From assembly GCA_903838565.1 (NCBI GenBank), contig CAILZB010000056.1, forward strand, positions 1 to 64,000: a DNA stretch of 64,000 nucleotides, given 5' to 3'. The position numbers were made by a program, and so were the translations under genes. Below, one piece after another: positions 25,817-34,701 of this stretch. The notes beneath the pieces were generated by a model. The model was not told where the DNA came from and searched no databases. It saw only the letters and a list, made by a program, of their open reading frames with translations. The DNA comes from an uncultured beta proteobacterium (GTDB lineage Bacteria > Pseudomonadota > Gammaproteobacteria > Burkholderiales > Burkholderiaceae_C). Every line of letters begins with the position of its first letter. Position 1 is the first letter of the stretch.

Positions 25817-26521
25817 TCAGGCGTAGTACCGGTTGCGCATGCGCTCGCAATACGCCTGTAACTGGGGGTATTGAGTGGCGTGGTGTTTCAGGCCAGACTC
25901 CACCGGTGCACAGAGGATGTTGGCGATGAACGCGTAGGCGGTCGCGTCCAACGAGCAGGGCTGGGAGCCCATGAAGTAGGGCTTGTCGCCCAGGAAATTG
26001 GCGAGTGCCGTGGTATCGCGATTGCCGATGGCCATGATCTCGTCGCGGCTGTGACGCCCCATGCCGTGCCCGTGCAGTTCCTTGATCAGGCCGCGTCGCG
26101 CCAGGCCGGGCACGAACCATTTCAGCGGCGCCGACAACTGTGCAAAGAACGCGGGCCGCATCTTCTCCCAGCCCTGTGGTTCCACCCAACGGGTGTAGAC
26201 CACGGCCCAGTAAAGGTCCTCCTCCATGAGCCGCTGAAACGCCAGCGCCGTGGCCCGTTGCGTCTCATCCAGCCAGCCGTCGAGCCGATCGCCGTAGGCC
26301 GACTTCAGGTAGTCGATGATCAGCGTCGAGTCGGCGACGACCTTGCCTTCATCCTCGATGTACGGCATCTTGCCCAAGGGCGCCCGCTGAAGCTGCTGCA
26401 GTGTCGCTTGCGGAACCTCGAATGGCAGTTCGGCCATGCGCAGATAGGTCTCCAGCTTCATGCAAAACGGACTTGCGTTGGGCAGACCGAAGGCCGGTGC
26501 AAATTGAAAGAGCTTGATCAT
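25817..26521 (-). CDS. Glutathione S-transferase family protein
   Basis: The 234-residue protein has an N-terminal thioredoxin-like domain (IKLFQFAPAFGLPNASPFCMKLETYLRMA; GKMPYIED; VADSTLIIDYL) and an all-helical C-terminal domain with CSLDATAYAFIANIL. The pattern is closer to the metaxin/failed-axon-connection-like branch than to classic detoxifying GSTs, and the usual catalytic Ser/Tyr/Cys is not obvious apart from SPFC. GGAGGG precedes the ATG. Substrate is unknown. It converges with dnaE2. Confidence 0.85.
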   Translation of the reverse strand: MIKLFQFAPAFGLPNASPFCMKLETYLRMAELPFEVPQATLQQLQRAPLGKMPYIEDEGKVVADSTLIIDYLKSAYGDRLDGWLDETQRATALAFQRLMEEDLYWAVVYTRWVEPQGWEKMRPAFFAQLSAPLKWFVPGLARRGLIKELHGHGMGRHSRDEIMAIGNRDTTALANFLGDKPYFMGSQPCSLDATAYAFIANILCAPVESGLKHHATQYPQLQAYCERMRNRYYA

Positions 26522-26604
26522 GTTGCCGCCCTCCGTGTGAAATTTACAGTCTTAGGTTCACAGCATACCCGCTGCCGGGTCGCGGTCAGCGCGCCCGTGA
26601 GCGT

Positions 26605-26720
26605 CTAGCCGAACTTGCCCGTGTCCCAGGAGTTGCGGATCAGCAAGGCACTGGTGGTGGCGCCGGCTGCCGTGTTATTGATCACGAGGCTGTCGTGGTA
26701 GCGGACGACCCCAGACGGGC
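26605..26720 (-). pseudogene. Remnant of a C1-type cysteine peptidase (copy 1, internally deleted)
   Basis: Read on the minus strand up to a TAG at 26605, the frame gives VVRYHDSLVINNTAAGATTS, then ALLIRNSWDTGKFG. It matches the fragment at 32183-32398 at both ends but lacks about 35 residues in between. The R-N-S/T-W pattern is the conserved Asn region of papain-like peptidases. No start codon or upstream catalytic Cys region is present; it abuts the histidine kinase stop. Confidence 0.65.
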
Positions 26721-26722
26721 GG

Positions 26723-28093
26723 TCAAGCACCAGATCCGCCACTATGCAACAAGGCAATGCGCACGGCAAAGCAGCAGCCACGCCCCTCCAGCCCGGTGCT
26801 CAAGGAAACATCCCCGCCCATGGCCCGCGCCGCTTGCCTGACGATGGCCAGCCCCAAGCCTGAACCCGATTCATCGGCCGATTGTTCGCGATGGAAGCGG
26901 TCGAACACGCTCTCCCATTGCGCAGGCGCAATACCCGGGCCGTCGTCCATCACGCGAATCGTCACCGCCCCCGGCTCGGAATGCACGGTCACTTCGATCC
27001 TGCCCGGCTGCGGGCCGTAGCGCAAGGCGTTGTCCAGCAGGTTATCGATCACGCACTGCAGTGCCTGTGCGTCGCTCTCGCAGGGGAGTTGTTCCGGGCC
27101 GTCCAGCGTGACTTCCACGCCACGCTCGGTCGCTCGCTCTGTGGTTTCGGCAATCGAGTCGCGCAACAGGTTCATCACATCCAGCGCTTGATGCCGCTGC
27201 TCTCTGCCCTCAAGTTGTGCCAACTGCAGCATCTGGCGGGTCAGGTGCGAGGCCCGAACCAGCGCTCTTTCCAGCCGACGTGCCGCATCACTCCGCGCGG
27301 TGGGGGTGTCGGCTGCAACCAGCACATGGCCTTGCGCCAGAATCACCGCCAAGGGGGTGCGCAACTCGTGCGCCGCATCCTGGATGAACGCCTTCTCGCG
27401 GGCCAGCGCTTCGCGCAAACGGGTCAGCAAACTGTTCAGCGCATCGTTCAGCGGCTGCAAATCGTCGTAGCGCACGCGGTCGGACACCGGGGAGAGGTCG
27501 TTTGCGCTGCGCTGGCTAATCTCATCGGTCAAACGCCGCAAGGGCCTCAATCCGGTGCGCACCGCCCACCACACGGGCGGCAGCAGGATGGGCGCCAGCG
27601 CAATCAAGATCAGGGCGAATTCGATCGCCGTCTTCAACAACCTCCAAATTAGCCGGGTCTCATCTATCACCGCCACGGTGCGCCAGCGCTTCCCCTGCGC
27701 CGAAAACGTGAGGAACTGCCGATCCCCGAGCGTAACCTGTCCGCTTCCGAGCGCCACTTCACGCAGGTTCTGCCACGGCAATTCTCCCGTAGCGTCGAGC
27801 AGAGAATTGTCATTGTCAAACACGGCGATTCCGCTCGGGTTCTCTGCCTCCAGCAACTCTTCCTGATTTCTCATGGCTCGAACGAAAGCGAGAACATGCT
27901 TGACAGCGTCGGGCTCGTTGACGTCGGCGAGACTCTTGTCCACCGCATTCGCGTAGCCCTGCAATCTGTCCCTTGCAGTGGACTTCGTGGAATATCGTTC
28001 GGTCACTATGATGCAGAGCCAAAGCACGTAAATCGTCCCCAAGAAACCCAGCAGAATTCTGCGCGCCAGTGTGCGCCGCATTAACCACTTCAT
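26723..28093 (-). CDS. Two-component sensor histidine kinase (QseC/TctE type)
   Basis: The 456-residue sensor has a membrane helix near 13-31, a periplasmic domain of about 120 residues, a second helix near 153-175, a HAMP-like linker, a dimerisation domain with phospho-acceptor His242 in DAAHELRTPL, and an ATPase domain (NLLDNALRYG; DDGPGI; GSGLGLAIV). The ATG overlaps the response regulator stop (ATGA). The signal is unknown. The divergent gene is an exported S41 protease, so cell-envelope sensing is plausible. Confidence 0.92.
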   Translation of the reverse strand: MKWLMRRTLARRILLGFLGTIYVLWLCIIVTERYSTKSTARDRLQGYANAVDKSLADVNEPDAVKHVLAFVRAMRNQEELLEAENPSGIAVFDNDNSLLDATGELPWQNLREVALGSGQVTLGDRQFLTFSAQGKRWRTVAVIDETRLIWRLLKTAIEFALILIALAPILLPPVWWAVRTGLRPLRRLTDEISQRSANDLSPVSDRVRYDDLQPLNDALNSLLTRLREALAREKAFIQDAAHELRTPLAVILAQGHVLVAADTPTARSDAARRLERALVRASHLTRQMLQLAQLEGREQRHQALDVMNLLRDSIAETTERATERGVEVTLDGPEQLPCESDAQALQCVIDNLLDNALRYGPQPGRIEVTVHSEPGAVTIRVMDDGPGIAPAQWESVFDRFHREQSADESGSGLGLAIVRQAARAMGGDVSLSTGLEGRGCCFAVRIALLHSGGSGA

Positions 28094-28746
28094 GGCCGGA
28101 TCAGGTAGCCCACGCCGCGCACGGTGCGCAAGCAGTCGGCGCCCAGTTTGCGCCGCAGGTTGTGCACGTGAACTTCCACGGCATTGACATCCATGGTCTC
28201 GCCCAGCGGGGAGAGCATTTCAGTGAGACGGTGCTTGGGAACGGCCCTGCCTGGGTTGCGCGCCAATGCCACCAGCAGATCGTATTCGCGCGGGGCCAGG
28301 TGCACCGCCTCGCCTCCCTGGCGCACCTCGTGCGCGGCCGTGTCAATTTCGAGATCCCCGACCGTCCATAAGGCGCTGGCTTGTTGGGCAGAACGGCGGG
28401 TCACTGCACCCAAGCGCGACAGCAACTCGGCTACAACAAAGGGCTTGAGGATGAAGTCGTCGGCCCCGCCATCGAGTCCGGCCAGCCTTTCGCCCAGACC
28501 CGCACTGGCGGTGATGATGATGACCGGCAGCTTCAGACCTTCGGAGCGCCATTGCCGCAACAGGTCCATACCGTTGCCATCGGGCAAAGAGAGGTCCAGC
28601 AGCACGCAGTCGAAGCCCTTTTCCCTTCCGATGACCTGGCCCTGGCGCGCGCTGCGCAGCCACTCGCTGGTATGCCCTTCGCCGCGCAGCGCTTGTTGCA
28701 GGCTGGTTCCCAGGTCGAGGTCGTCTTCGATCAATAGCAGATGCAT
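28090..28746 (-). CDS. OmpR/PhoB-family response regulator (QseB type)
   Basis: The 218-residue regulator starts MHLLLIEDDLDLG. The receiver domain has the phosphorylated Asp51 in CVLLDLSLPDGNG and the conserved Lys in ILKPF. The winged-helix DNA-binding domain runs from about 125 (LAPREYDLLVALARNPGRAV; VEVHVHNLRRKLG; VRGVGYLI). Frames open further upstream, but the receiver begins directly at this ATG. AAGCTGA direct repeats in the upstream divergent region are candidate binding sites. Confidence 0.92.
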   Translation of the reverse strand: MHLLLIEDDLDLGTSLQQALRGEGHTSEWLRSARQGQVIGREKGFDCVLLDLSLPDGNGMDLLRQWRSEGLKLPVIIITASAGLGERLAGLDGGADDFILKPFVVAELLSRLGAVTRRSAQQASALWTVGDLEIDTAAHEVRQGGEAVHLAPREYDLLVALARNPGRAVPKHRLTEMLSPLGETMDVNAVEVHVHNLRRKLGADCLRTVRGVGYLIRP

Positions 28747-28775
28747 GGCACAAGCATAACAAGACTCTGGCGCCC

Positions 28776-28851
28776 AAGCTGAGCGCGCGCTGAATGCGAC
28801 TCTGGTTTTCGATGCGCGCATTCAGCAAACCCAAAGCTGAGCTTAAGCTGA
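28776..28851. promoter_or_regulatory. Direct and inverted repeats in response-regulator/S41 protease divergent region
   Basis: AAGCTGA occurs at 28776, 28834 and 28845; the last two are 11 bp apart, the spacing OmpR-family dimers favour. GCTGAATGCG (28789-28798) and CGCATTCAGC (28817-28826) form a perfect 10-bp inverted repeat. Binding by the adjacent response regulator is inferred. Confidence 0.5.
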
Positions 28852-28948
28852 TACAAAGGTATTCATTTCTAGAATTCAGGTTCCATGATTGTGGAGTGCT
28901 ACTCCCCTGGCAATGCTCCCGACGAATCTCAAGTAAAGGTGAAATGAA

Positions 28949-30325
28949 ATGAAGAAGCGATTGCGTATATTGGCCTGCGTCGCCGCGGTCTTGCTCGCAG
29001 GCTGCGGCGGTGGAGGAGGGTCGACCACTCCTGTGCCACCCCCCGCCACCGTCTACCCGGCCCCCAACGCCCTGGCCAACATCTGCACGCCCGAAGGCGA
29101 GAAGGCCTGGGTCCGCTCCTATATCGACGACGTGTATCTCTGGTACAACGAGATCGTCGATGTGAATGCCGCCAGTTACGCCACGCCGAGCGACTATTTC
29201 GACGCGCTGCTCGTCAAGTCGAAGGACAAGTTCAGCTTCTCTTTGCCCAAGGCGCAGATGGACGCGGTGCTGAGCGGCGCAGGCGAGGTGAGCTACGGCG
29301 CAAGCTTCACGGTGAGTCCCGACAACCTGCGGCTTTTGGTTGCCTACTCGGACCCGAACACGCCGGCCAGCGCTGCGGGTTTGGTGCGCGGTACGCAAAT
29401 CGTTCATGTCAACGGTGCACCCCTGACGACCACCACTGCGAGCGCATGGACCGCAGCTTTGCAGCCCACTGCGGTCGGACAAACCAACAGCTTCGACGTA
29501 CTGGATCCGGGTGCCAGTGTGACCCGCGGTGTGACGCTCACTTCGGCCCTGGTGACGGTCACGCCCGTGCCGCAAACCCAAGTCATCACCCAGAGCACGG
29601 GGAAAAAGGTCGGCTACCTGGTGTTCAACGAGCATATCGCCAGCGCCGAAGCACCGCTGAGCGCAGCCATGGCGCAATTTGCGCTCGCCCAGATCGACGA
29701 CCTGGTGCTGGACCTGCGCTACAACCCAGGCGGCGAAGGGTCAATCGCTGCCGAGCTCGGAGCCATGATCGGAGGTGCACCGGTGACGGGCAAGGTGTTT
29801 CTGAAAGAGACGTTCAACGCGAAACACCCTGAGAAAACCAACGACCCCAGCAGCACGGTGGCGTTCCCCAGTGTCGACAGCACGGGGAAGCTTTTGCCAA
29901 CCCTGGGATTGCCGCGGGTGTTTGTGCTGACCAGCGGCGAAACGTGTTCTGCCAGCGAACTCGTCATCAACGGCCTCAAACCCTTCGTCACCGTCATCAC
30001 CATTGGCGGTACCACCTGCGGCAAGCCCTACGGTTTCAACGCCGTAGCCAATTGCGCAACGAGTTACGCCGCGATGGAAGCAAGCGCGACAAACTCCTTG
30101 GGTCAGGGCAACTACGTCAATGGATTTGCACCCACCTGCGCCGCAGTCGACAACTTCGATATGCCGCTGGGCCAGACGAATGAAGTCCTGCTGAATGCTG
30201 CGTTGACCTACCAGACTTCAGGTGCCTGCCCCGCGAGCTCGGCACAGGCCAAACAGCAGATCAGACTCCCTGAGGACGGGCCACTGTCCGACATGCGCAA
30301 GAGATTGGCTCAACCGCGCCGCTGA
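28949..30325 (+). CDS. S41-family (C-terminal processing type) protease lipoprotein
   Basis: The 458-residue protein has a lipoprotein signal ending in LLAGC (Cys19) and a Gly/Pro-rich linker. An N-terminal helical domain (YIDDVYLWYNEI), a PDZ-like segment near 110-190 and an S41 catalytic domain follow, with DLRYNPGGEG and the nucleophile region TSGETCSASELVINGLKP. The nucleophile is presumably a Ser in SASE. It is likely anchored to an envelope membrane and cleaves periplasmic proteins or peptides. It is divergent from the two-component system and may be its target. Confidence 0.88.
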   Translation: MKKRLRILACVAAVLLAGCGGGGGSTTPVPPPATVYPAPNALANICTPEGEKAWVRSYIDDVYLWYNEIVDVNAASYATPSDYFDALLVKSKDKFSFSLPKAQMDAVLSGAGEVSYGASFTVSPDNLRLLVAYSDPNTPASAAGLVRGTQIVHVNGAPLTTTTASAWTAALQPTAVGQTNSFDVLDPGASVTRGVTLTSALVTVTPVPQTQVITQSTGKKVGYLVFNEHIASAEAPLSAAMAQFALAQIDDLVLDLRYNPGGEGSIAAELGAMIGGAPVTGKVFLKETFNAKHPEKTNDPSSTVAFPSVDSTGKLLPTLGLPRVFVLTSGETCSASELVINGLKPFVTVITIGGTTCGKPYGFNAVANCATSYAAMEASATNSLGQGNYVNGFAPTCAAVDNFDMPLGQTNEVLLNAALTYQTSGACPASSAQAKQQIRLPEDGPLSDMRKRLAQPRR

Positions 30326-30395
30326 ACTGTGTCCAGCCAAAAGTGCAACACCAATCCTGCTGAGAAACTGACACTGATTTTCTTTGGAGAACATC

Positions 30396-30784
30396 ATGAA
30401 ATTAACTACATTTATCGTCGCCGTCGCCGCAATTGGCTGCTTGGTGGCTGTGCGACCTCCGGCAACGAGCACATGAAAGATCAAACGTCTTCGACGATCC
30501 GGGACTCGATCTTTGAAGGCGTCACCACCAAGGACTTGATTCGCGCAAACATGGGCGAAGCGACGACGGTCACGTTTACCGATGGGGGCAACGAAGTTTG
30601 GACTTATCGCTACGACCGCTCCGTGCCCCAACTCCACAGCTTCATTCCGTATGCGAACCTGGTCAGCAGTGTTGCGGACGTCAAGACCAAGGAACTGGTC
30701 GTGATGTTCGATAAGAACAATGTGGTGGAAAAGTACGTCATGCGTGAGGTGAGCTCGGTCAAGAAAGTCGGCCTCGCGTACTGA
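30396..30784 (+). pseudogene. Small BamE/SmpA-like lipoprotein split by a one-base frameshift
   Basis: The ATG at 30396 has TTTGGAGA seven bases upstream and encodes a lipoprotein signal start (MKLTTFIVAVAAIG), but this frame ends near 30476. The downstream frame carries the continuation LLGGCATSGNEHMKDQ and a mature domain to 30784 (GVTTKDLIRANMGEATTVTF; VMFDKNNVVEKYVMRE). Adding one C in GGC-TGC near 30437 restores an uninterrupted lipoprotein with lipobox LLGGC. The mature part resembles small outer-membrane lipoproteins of the SmpA/BamE fold. It is either a recent pseudogene or a sequencing or assembly error. Confidence 0.7.
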
Positions 30785-30801
30785 ATTTGGCCTGCAGAAC
30801 G

Positions 30802-30845
30802 AACTTTCATGACTCGGTGCGGTTCGCCGCCGAGGCATGAAAGTT
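30802..30845. terminator. Hairpin after the small lipoprotein gene
   Basis: Arms at 30802-30817 and 30830-30845 (AACTTTCATG/CATGAAAGTT plus six more pairs) form a 16-bp stem with one mismatch and a 12-base loop. No T-run follows directly; TTTTT occurs about 15 bases later. It is a terminator or REP-like element. Confidence 0.4.
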
Positions 30846-30942
30846 GGCGTCTGAGCTTGATTTTTGGGATTTGGTTTGTCGATGCGACATTCCCGCCTGA
30901 GCTGCTGGCATGATCTGGATCTGATTACATTTGCAACTTCAA

Positions 30943-32130
30943 ATGCGTTCTCATTGTTGGGCCGTGCGGTTTGTGTTTGGGATGGCGCTTCTGGCCAGCG
31001 CCGTTCTGGGTGGCGTTGCCCTTGCGCAATCCCAAGTCGATGGTGCGAGCCAAAACACGGTTGCATTGCCGCGGGTCGAGGTGAGCGGCCTGTCGGCCGT
31101 GCCCCGAGAGTTGAAAACACTCAACCAATTTGTGTACACACAGATTCATTTTGATCGCCACCACAAGCTCGCGCCCCAAGCCGAACTCAAGTTCAAGGTC
31201 TTTGCACGCAAGTCTGAACAGGACTTGGACCAAGCGGCGTTGACCTTGATTGGAAAGTTCGAACGCACGCCGGTGGTACTGGATCAGCAACATCGCTTCG
31301 CGCTCGACCCGGCTTGGCGCCGGTTGGATGGCAATACGGAGTTGCGCAGCCGCCTGCCCGAAGGGCGTCTGGCTTGGCGCACGGACATTCGAACGCCCGG
31401 CTTGCCGCCCAACACCCGGCGGCTTGGCGATTTGCGGCTGGAATGCATGACTGCGGGTGTCGGTGGTCTAGCGCGACGGGCAGGGGGACGGTATGACCCT
31501 GAGGTCCCGATTTTGGAGACGCGGCAGCCCTGCCTTTTGACGCCCCAAATAATGAGCTATATCGCCGAGCGCCCCGTGTTTGGCATTACCCTGGTGCACG
31601 GGGAGCGCCGCGTCAGCTTGAACTACTTCCAGTTGCACGGGACCGGCGACGGCAGATATTCACAGGCCGATCTGAATAATTATGATTGGGGCCATTTGCT
31701 GCGCAATCACATGTTCCGGCTGCCGGAATTTTCTGCTTCGTGGCCCGATGACGCCTTGGTGGTGCTGGAATTCATGGACTCGCCTGATGCACCGACCCGA
31801 CTCTTGGGATCGGCTGCAAGTGCTATGGCCGCCGATGGAGTTGCTGGGAAATACGCCCGCTGTGCGCAATCGCTGGTGATTGGAACTACGCGTCGCTCTG
31901 AAGTGGAGAAACAACTCGGCCGTGCGCGCGTGCTTCGGTTTCAGGACGGAAGAGAGACCTGGCACTATTTTCAATTCCGCGATGGGTCCAGGGTTGAAAA
32001 TCTCTTCAACGTCGCGCCGATGATCTACAGTTTGCGAGCCGATGCGATCGAGTTACTGCTGTTGTTCAATGCCGACGGCGTACTTGAGAAGTTTGCGCTG
32101 CGTGAGGACGCCGCCGTCCCAATTGACTAG
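30943..32130 (+). CDS. Exported protein of unknown function with SmpA/BamE-like C-terminus
   Basis: The 395-residue protein has a signal peptide (FVFGMALLASAVLGGVALAQS). Residues about 30-290 match no family I recognise. The C-terminal 90 residues (LVIGTTRRSEVEKQLGRARV; GRETWHYFQFRDG; LLLFNADGVLEKFALRE) align by eye with the mature part of the frameshifted lipoprotein just upstream, so the two genes share a domain. Four cysteines in the exported part could form disulfides. ATG at 30943 is preferred over a TTG four codons earlier. Confidence 0.68.
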   Translation: MRSHCWAVRFVFGMALLASAVLGGVALAQSQVDGASQNTVALPRVEVSGLSAVPRELKTLNQFVYTQIHFDRHHKLAPQAELKFKVFARKSEQDLDQAALTLIGKFERTPVVLDQQHRFALDPAWRRLDGNTELRSRLPEGRLAWRTDIRTPGLPPNTRRLGDLRLECMTAGVGGLARRAGGRYDPEVPILETRQPCLLTPQIMSYIAERPVFGITLVHGERRVSLNYFQLHGTGDGRYSQADLNNYDWGHLLRNHMFRLPEFSASWPDDALVVLEFMDSPDAPTRLLGSAASAMAADGVAGKYARCAQSLVIGTTRRSEVEKQLGRARVLRFQDGRETWHYFQFRDGSRVENLFNVAPMIYSLRADAIELLLLFNADGVLEKFALREDAAVPID

Positions 32131-32182
32131 CCGTGCGTCCACGCGCACGAGCTGCGACGCGGGCTGCCTGAGTTATTTTCCC

Positions 32183-32398
32183 TCAGCCGAGCTTGCCCGT
32201 AGCCACATATTCTTTCGAGATCAGCGACCACCAGTCTGTGGTCAGACCATTCAGCACGCAAGGGTAGGGAAGCCAGCCATAACCGCCGCCGCGCCAGCTC
32301 GTGCCCCAGGTGTTGCGAATCAGCAAGGCATCGGTGATGGCGCCGGCGCCGGCAGCGGTGTTCTTGATCACGAGGCTGTCGTTGTAGCAGACTGCCAT
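32183..32398 (-). pseudogene. Remnant of a C1-type cysteine peptidase (copy 2)
   Basis: The 71-codon frame holds only the C-terminal part of a papain-like peptidase: LVIKNTAAG, then IRNTWGTSWRGGGYGWLPY, corresponding to the conserved N-S-W-G-x-x-W-G-x-x-G-Y/W-W-L-P region with the active-site Asn. The Cys and His parts are missing and no partner gene lies upstream. A shorter relative is at 26605-26720. The rest of the 32131-32573 gap shows no gene, only AT-richer DNA before the next start. Confidence 0.65.
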
Positions 32399-32573
32399 GA
32401 ATAGAAATTACCAAAAGAGCAATATCAGCGCAGCAGACATCATCACCTATGCTGGTTCGACGCGGCTGGCTCACGCCGCGCCAAGGCACCTCACATTCCC
32501 TTAGACTTCGTCACACCGTTCAATGCCCATGACGCGCCAGAAATCAACCCCCATCCATTGACTTGGATCCGCA

Positions 32574-34697
32574 ATGAAAATATCCGTCCTGCTTGCCTGC
32601 GCTGTGGCGCTGGGCGCAACACTTGGCTCGCCCCATATGACACTCGCTCAAACCGCCGCAAATACCGAGGACGCCTACCGCTGGCTGGAAGACGTGCAGG
32701 GAGAGCGCGCGCTCACCTGGGTGCGCGAGCGCAACGCCGTCAGCCTCAAAGCGTTGCAGGCAAGCCCGAATTACGCGCCGCTGCGCCAGGAGCTGCTGGC
32801 CGTGCTGAACAGCCGCGACCGCATTCCGCAGGTGCGCCGCTTCGGCCCCTGGCTGTACAACCTGTGGCAGGACGAGCAGCACCCGCGTGGCCTGTGGCGC
32901 CGCACCAGCCTGGCCGAGTACCGCAAGCCGGCACCGCGGTGGCAGACCGTGCTCGACTTGGACGCCCTGGGCGCGGCCGAAAAAGAGAGCTGGGTGTTTG
33001 GCGGCGCCACCTGCCTGGCGCCGGAATACCGCCTTTGCCTGCTGTCGCTGTCGCGCGGCGGCGCCGATGCGCATGTGGTGCGCGAGTTCGATACGCAGAA
33101 CCTGAAGTTTGTCGACGGCGGCTTCCAATTGCCCGAAGCCAAGAGCGAGGTCGACTGGATCGACGCCGATCACGTCTACGTCGGCACCGATTTCGGCCCC
33201 GGAACGCTTACCGACTCGGGCTATCCGCGCGTGATCAAGCGCTGGCAACGCGGCAGTGCGCTGGCGCAAGCCACGACCGTGTTCGAAGGCGAGGCCAAGG
33301 ACGTTGCGGTATCTGTCCACGTGGACCGCACGCCCGGCTTTGAGCGCACGCTGTTCAGCCGCGCGCTGGACTTCTACAACCAGACCTCATTTTTGCTGCT
33401 GGGCGAAGGCCTGCAAAAGCTGGATCTTCCCAGCGACATGAAAGAGCAGTTCTGGGGCGCGCGTCTGTTGTTGCAGCCACGCAGCGATTGGCAGGCCGGC
33501 GCCGAAAAATACCTTGCGGGTTCGCTGCTGTTGACCGATGCCGCCGCCTACCTGCGCGGCGAGCGCAAGTTCAAGGTGCTGTTTCGCCCGACGGCCACGC
33601 GCTCGCTGGCCGGCTACACGCTCACCCGCGAGCACGTGATCCTGAACATCAGCGACCAGGTCGCCAGCCGGCTGGAGGAGTGGGATCTGTCCGGCGCCAC
33701 GCCGCTGCACCGCAGCGTGCAAGCGCCGTTCCCCGGCACCCTGAGCTTGGGCGGCCTGTTTGACAGCGAACTGCCGCAGGATGAGCTGGCCGATCGCTAC
33801 CTGGTCAGCTATGCCGATTTCCTCACGCCCGACACCCTGTCCCTGGCGCGGGCGGGCAGCGATGCGCGCGAGGCGCTCAAGAGCCGCGAGCCCCAGTTCA
33901 AGGCCGACGGCATGCGCGCCGAGCAGTTCTTCGCCACCAGTCGCGACGGCACACAGGTGCCGTATTTCGTCGTCTGGCCCGCAGGCTCAAAGCCCGACGG
34001 CCAAAACCCGACGCTGCTCTACGGCTACGGCGGCTTCGAGGTCTCGATGCGGCCCTGGTACTCGGGCGGGTTCGGCAGGGCCTGGTACGCGCGCGGCGGC
34101 GTGCTGGTGCTGGCGAATATCCGTGGTGGCGGCGAGTTCGGTCCGACCTGGCATCAGGCGGCGGTGAAGGCCGCAAAGCAGCACAGCTACGACGACTTCG
34201 CCGCCGTGGCCGAGGACCTGATTGCGCGCAGGATCAGCACGCCCAGGCATCTGGGCATCATGGGCGGGAGCAACGGCGGACTGCTGGTAGGCGCCACATT
34301 CGTGCAGCGCCCCGAACTCTTCAACGCCGTCGTCTGCCAAGTGCCGCTGCTCGACATGCGCCGCTACCACCGCCTGCTGGCGGGTGCCTCCTGGATGGCC
34401 GAATACGGCGACCCGGATCAGCCCGATGAATGGGCCTTCATTTCGAAGTACAGCCCCTATCAGAACGTCAAGCCGGGCGTGAGCTACCCCAAAGTGCTGT
34501 TCACCACCTCGACGCGGGACGACCGCGTGCACCCCGGGCACGCTCGCAAGATGGCTGCCAGGATGCTGGAACAGGCGCACGACCTGCTGTACTACGAGAA
34601 CATCGAAGGCGGCCACGGCGGCGCTGCCGACAACGAGCAGCGCGCCACCTTGCAGGCGCTGGAATACAGCTATCTGTGGCAGCAACTGGGACGCTGA
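32574..34697 (+). CDS. Prolyl oligopeptidase-family (S9A) serine peptidase, exported
   Basis: The 707-residue protein has a signal peptide (ACAVALGATLGSPHMTLAQT), a beta-propeller domain (about 60-430) and a C-terminal alpha/beta hydrolase domain. The Ser is in GIMGGSNGGLL, the Asp in TSTRDDRVHPGHARK and the His in EGGHGG. It cleaves short peptides, classically after proline, here in the periplasm. LLYGYGGFEVSM and LANIRGGGEFG are family hallmarks. The following gene starts four bases after the stop. Confidence 0.92.
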   Translation: MKISVLLACAVALGATLGSPHMTLAQTAANTEDAYRWLEDVQGERALTWVRERNAVSLKALQASPNYAPLRQELLAVLNSRDRIPQVRRFGPWLYNLWQDEQHPRGLWRRTSLAEYRKPAPRWQTVLDLDALGAAEKESWVFGGATCLAPEYRLCLLSLSRGGADAHVVREFDTQNLKFVDGGFQLPEAKSEVDWIDADHVYVGTDFGPGTLTDSGYPRVIKRWQRGSALAQATTVFEGEAKDVAVSVHVDRTPGFERTLFSRALDFYNQTSFLLLGEGLQKLDLPSDMKEQFWGARLLLQPRSDWQAGAEKYLAGSLLLTDAAAYLRGERKFKVLFRPTATRSLAGYTLTREHVILNISDQVASRLEEWDLSGATPLHRSVQAPFPGTLSLGGLFDSELPQDELADRYLVSYADFLTPDTLSLARAGSDAREALKSREPQFKADGMRAEQFFATSRDGTQVPYFVVWPAGSKPDGQNPTLLYGYGGFEVSMRPWYSGGFGRAWYARGGVLVLANIRGGGEFGPTWHQAAVKAAKQHSYDDFAAVAEDLIARRISTPRHLGIMGGSNGGLLVGATFVQRPELFNAVVCQVPLLDMRRYHRLLAGASWMAEYGDPDQPDEWAFISKYSPYQNVKPGVSYPKVLFTTSTRDDRVHPGHARKMAARMLEQAHDLLYYENIEGGHGGAADNEQRATLQALEYSYLWQQLGR

Positions 34698-34701
34698 AAA
34701 A

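Noticed and set aside
30329-30395. Start of the small lipoprotein at 30329 in the downstream frame
   Set aside because: It would give an Arg-rich non-signal N-terminus and ignores the clear ribosome binding site and signal start at 30396 in the other frame.
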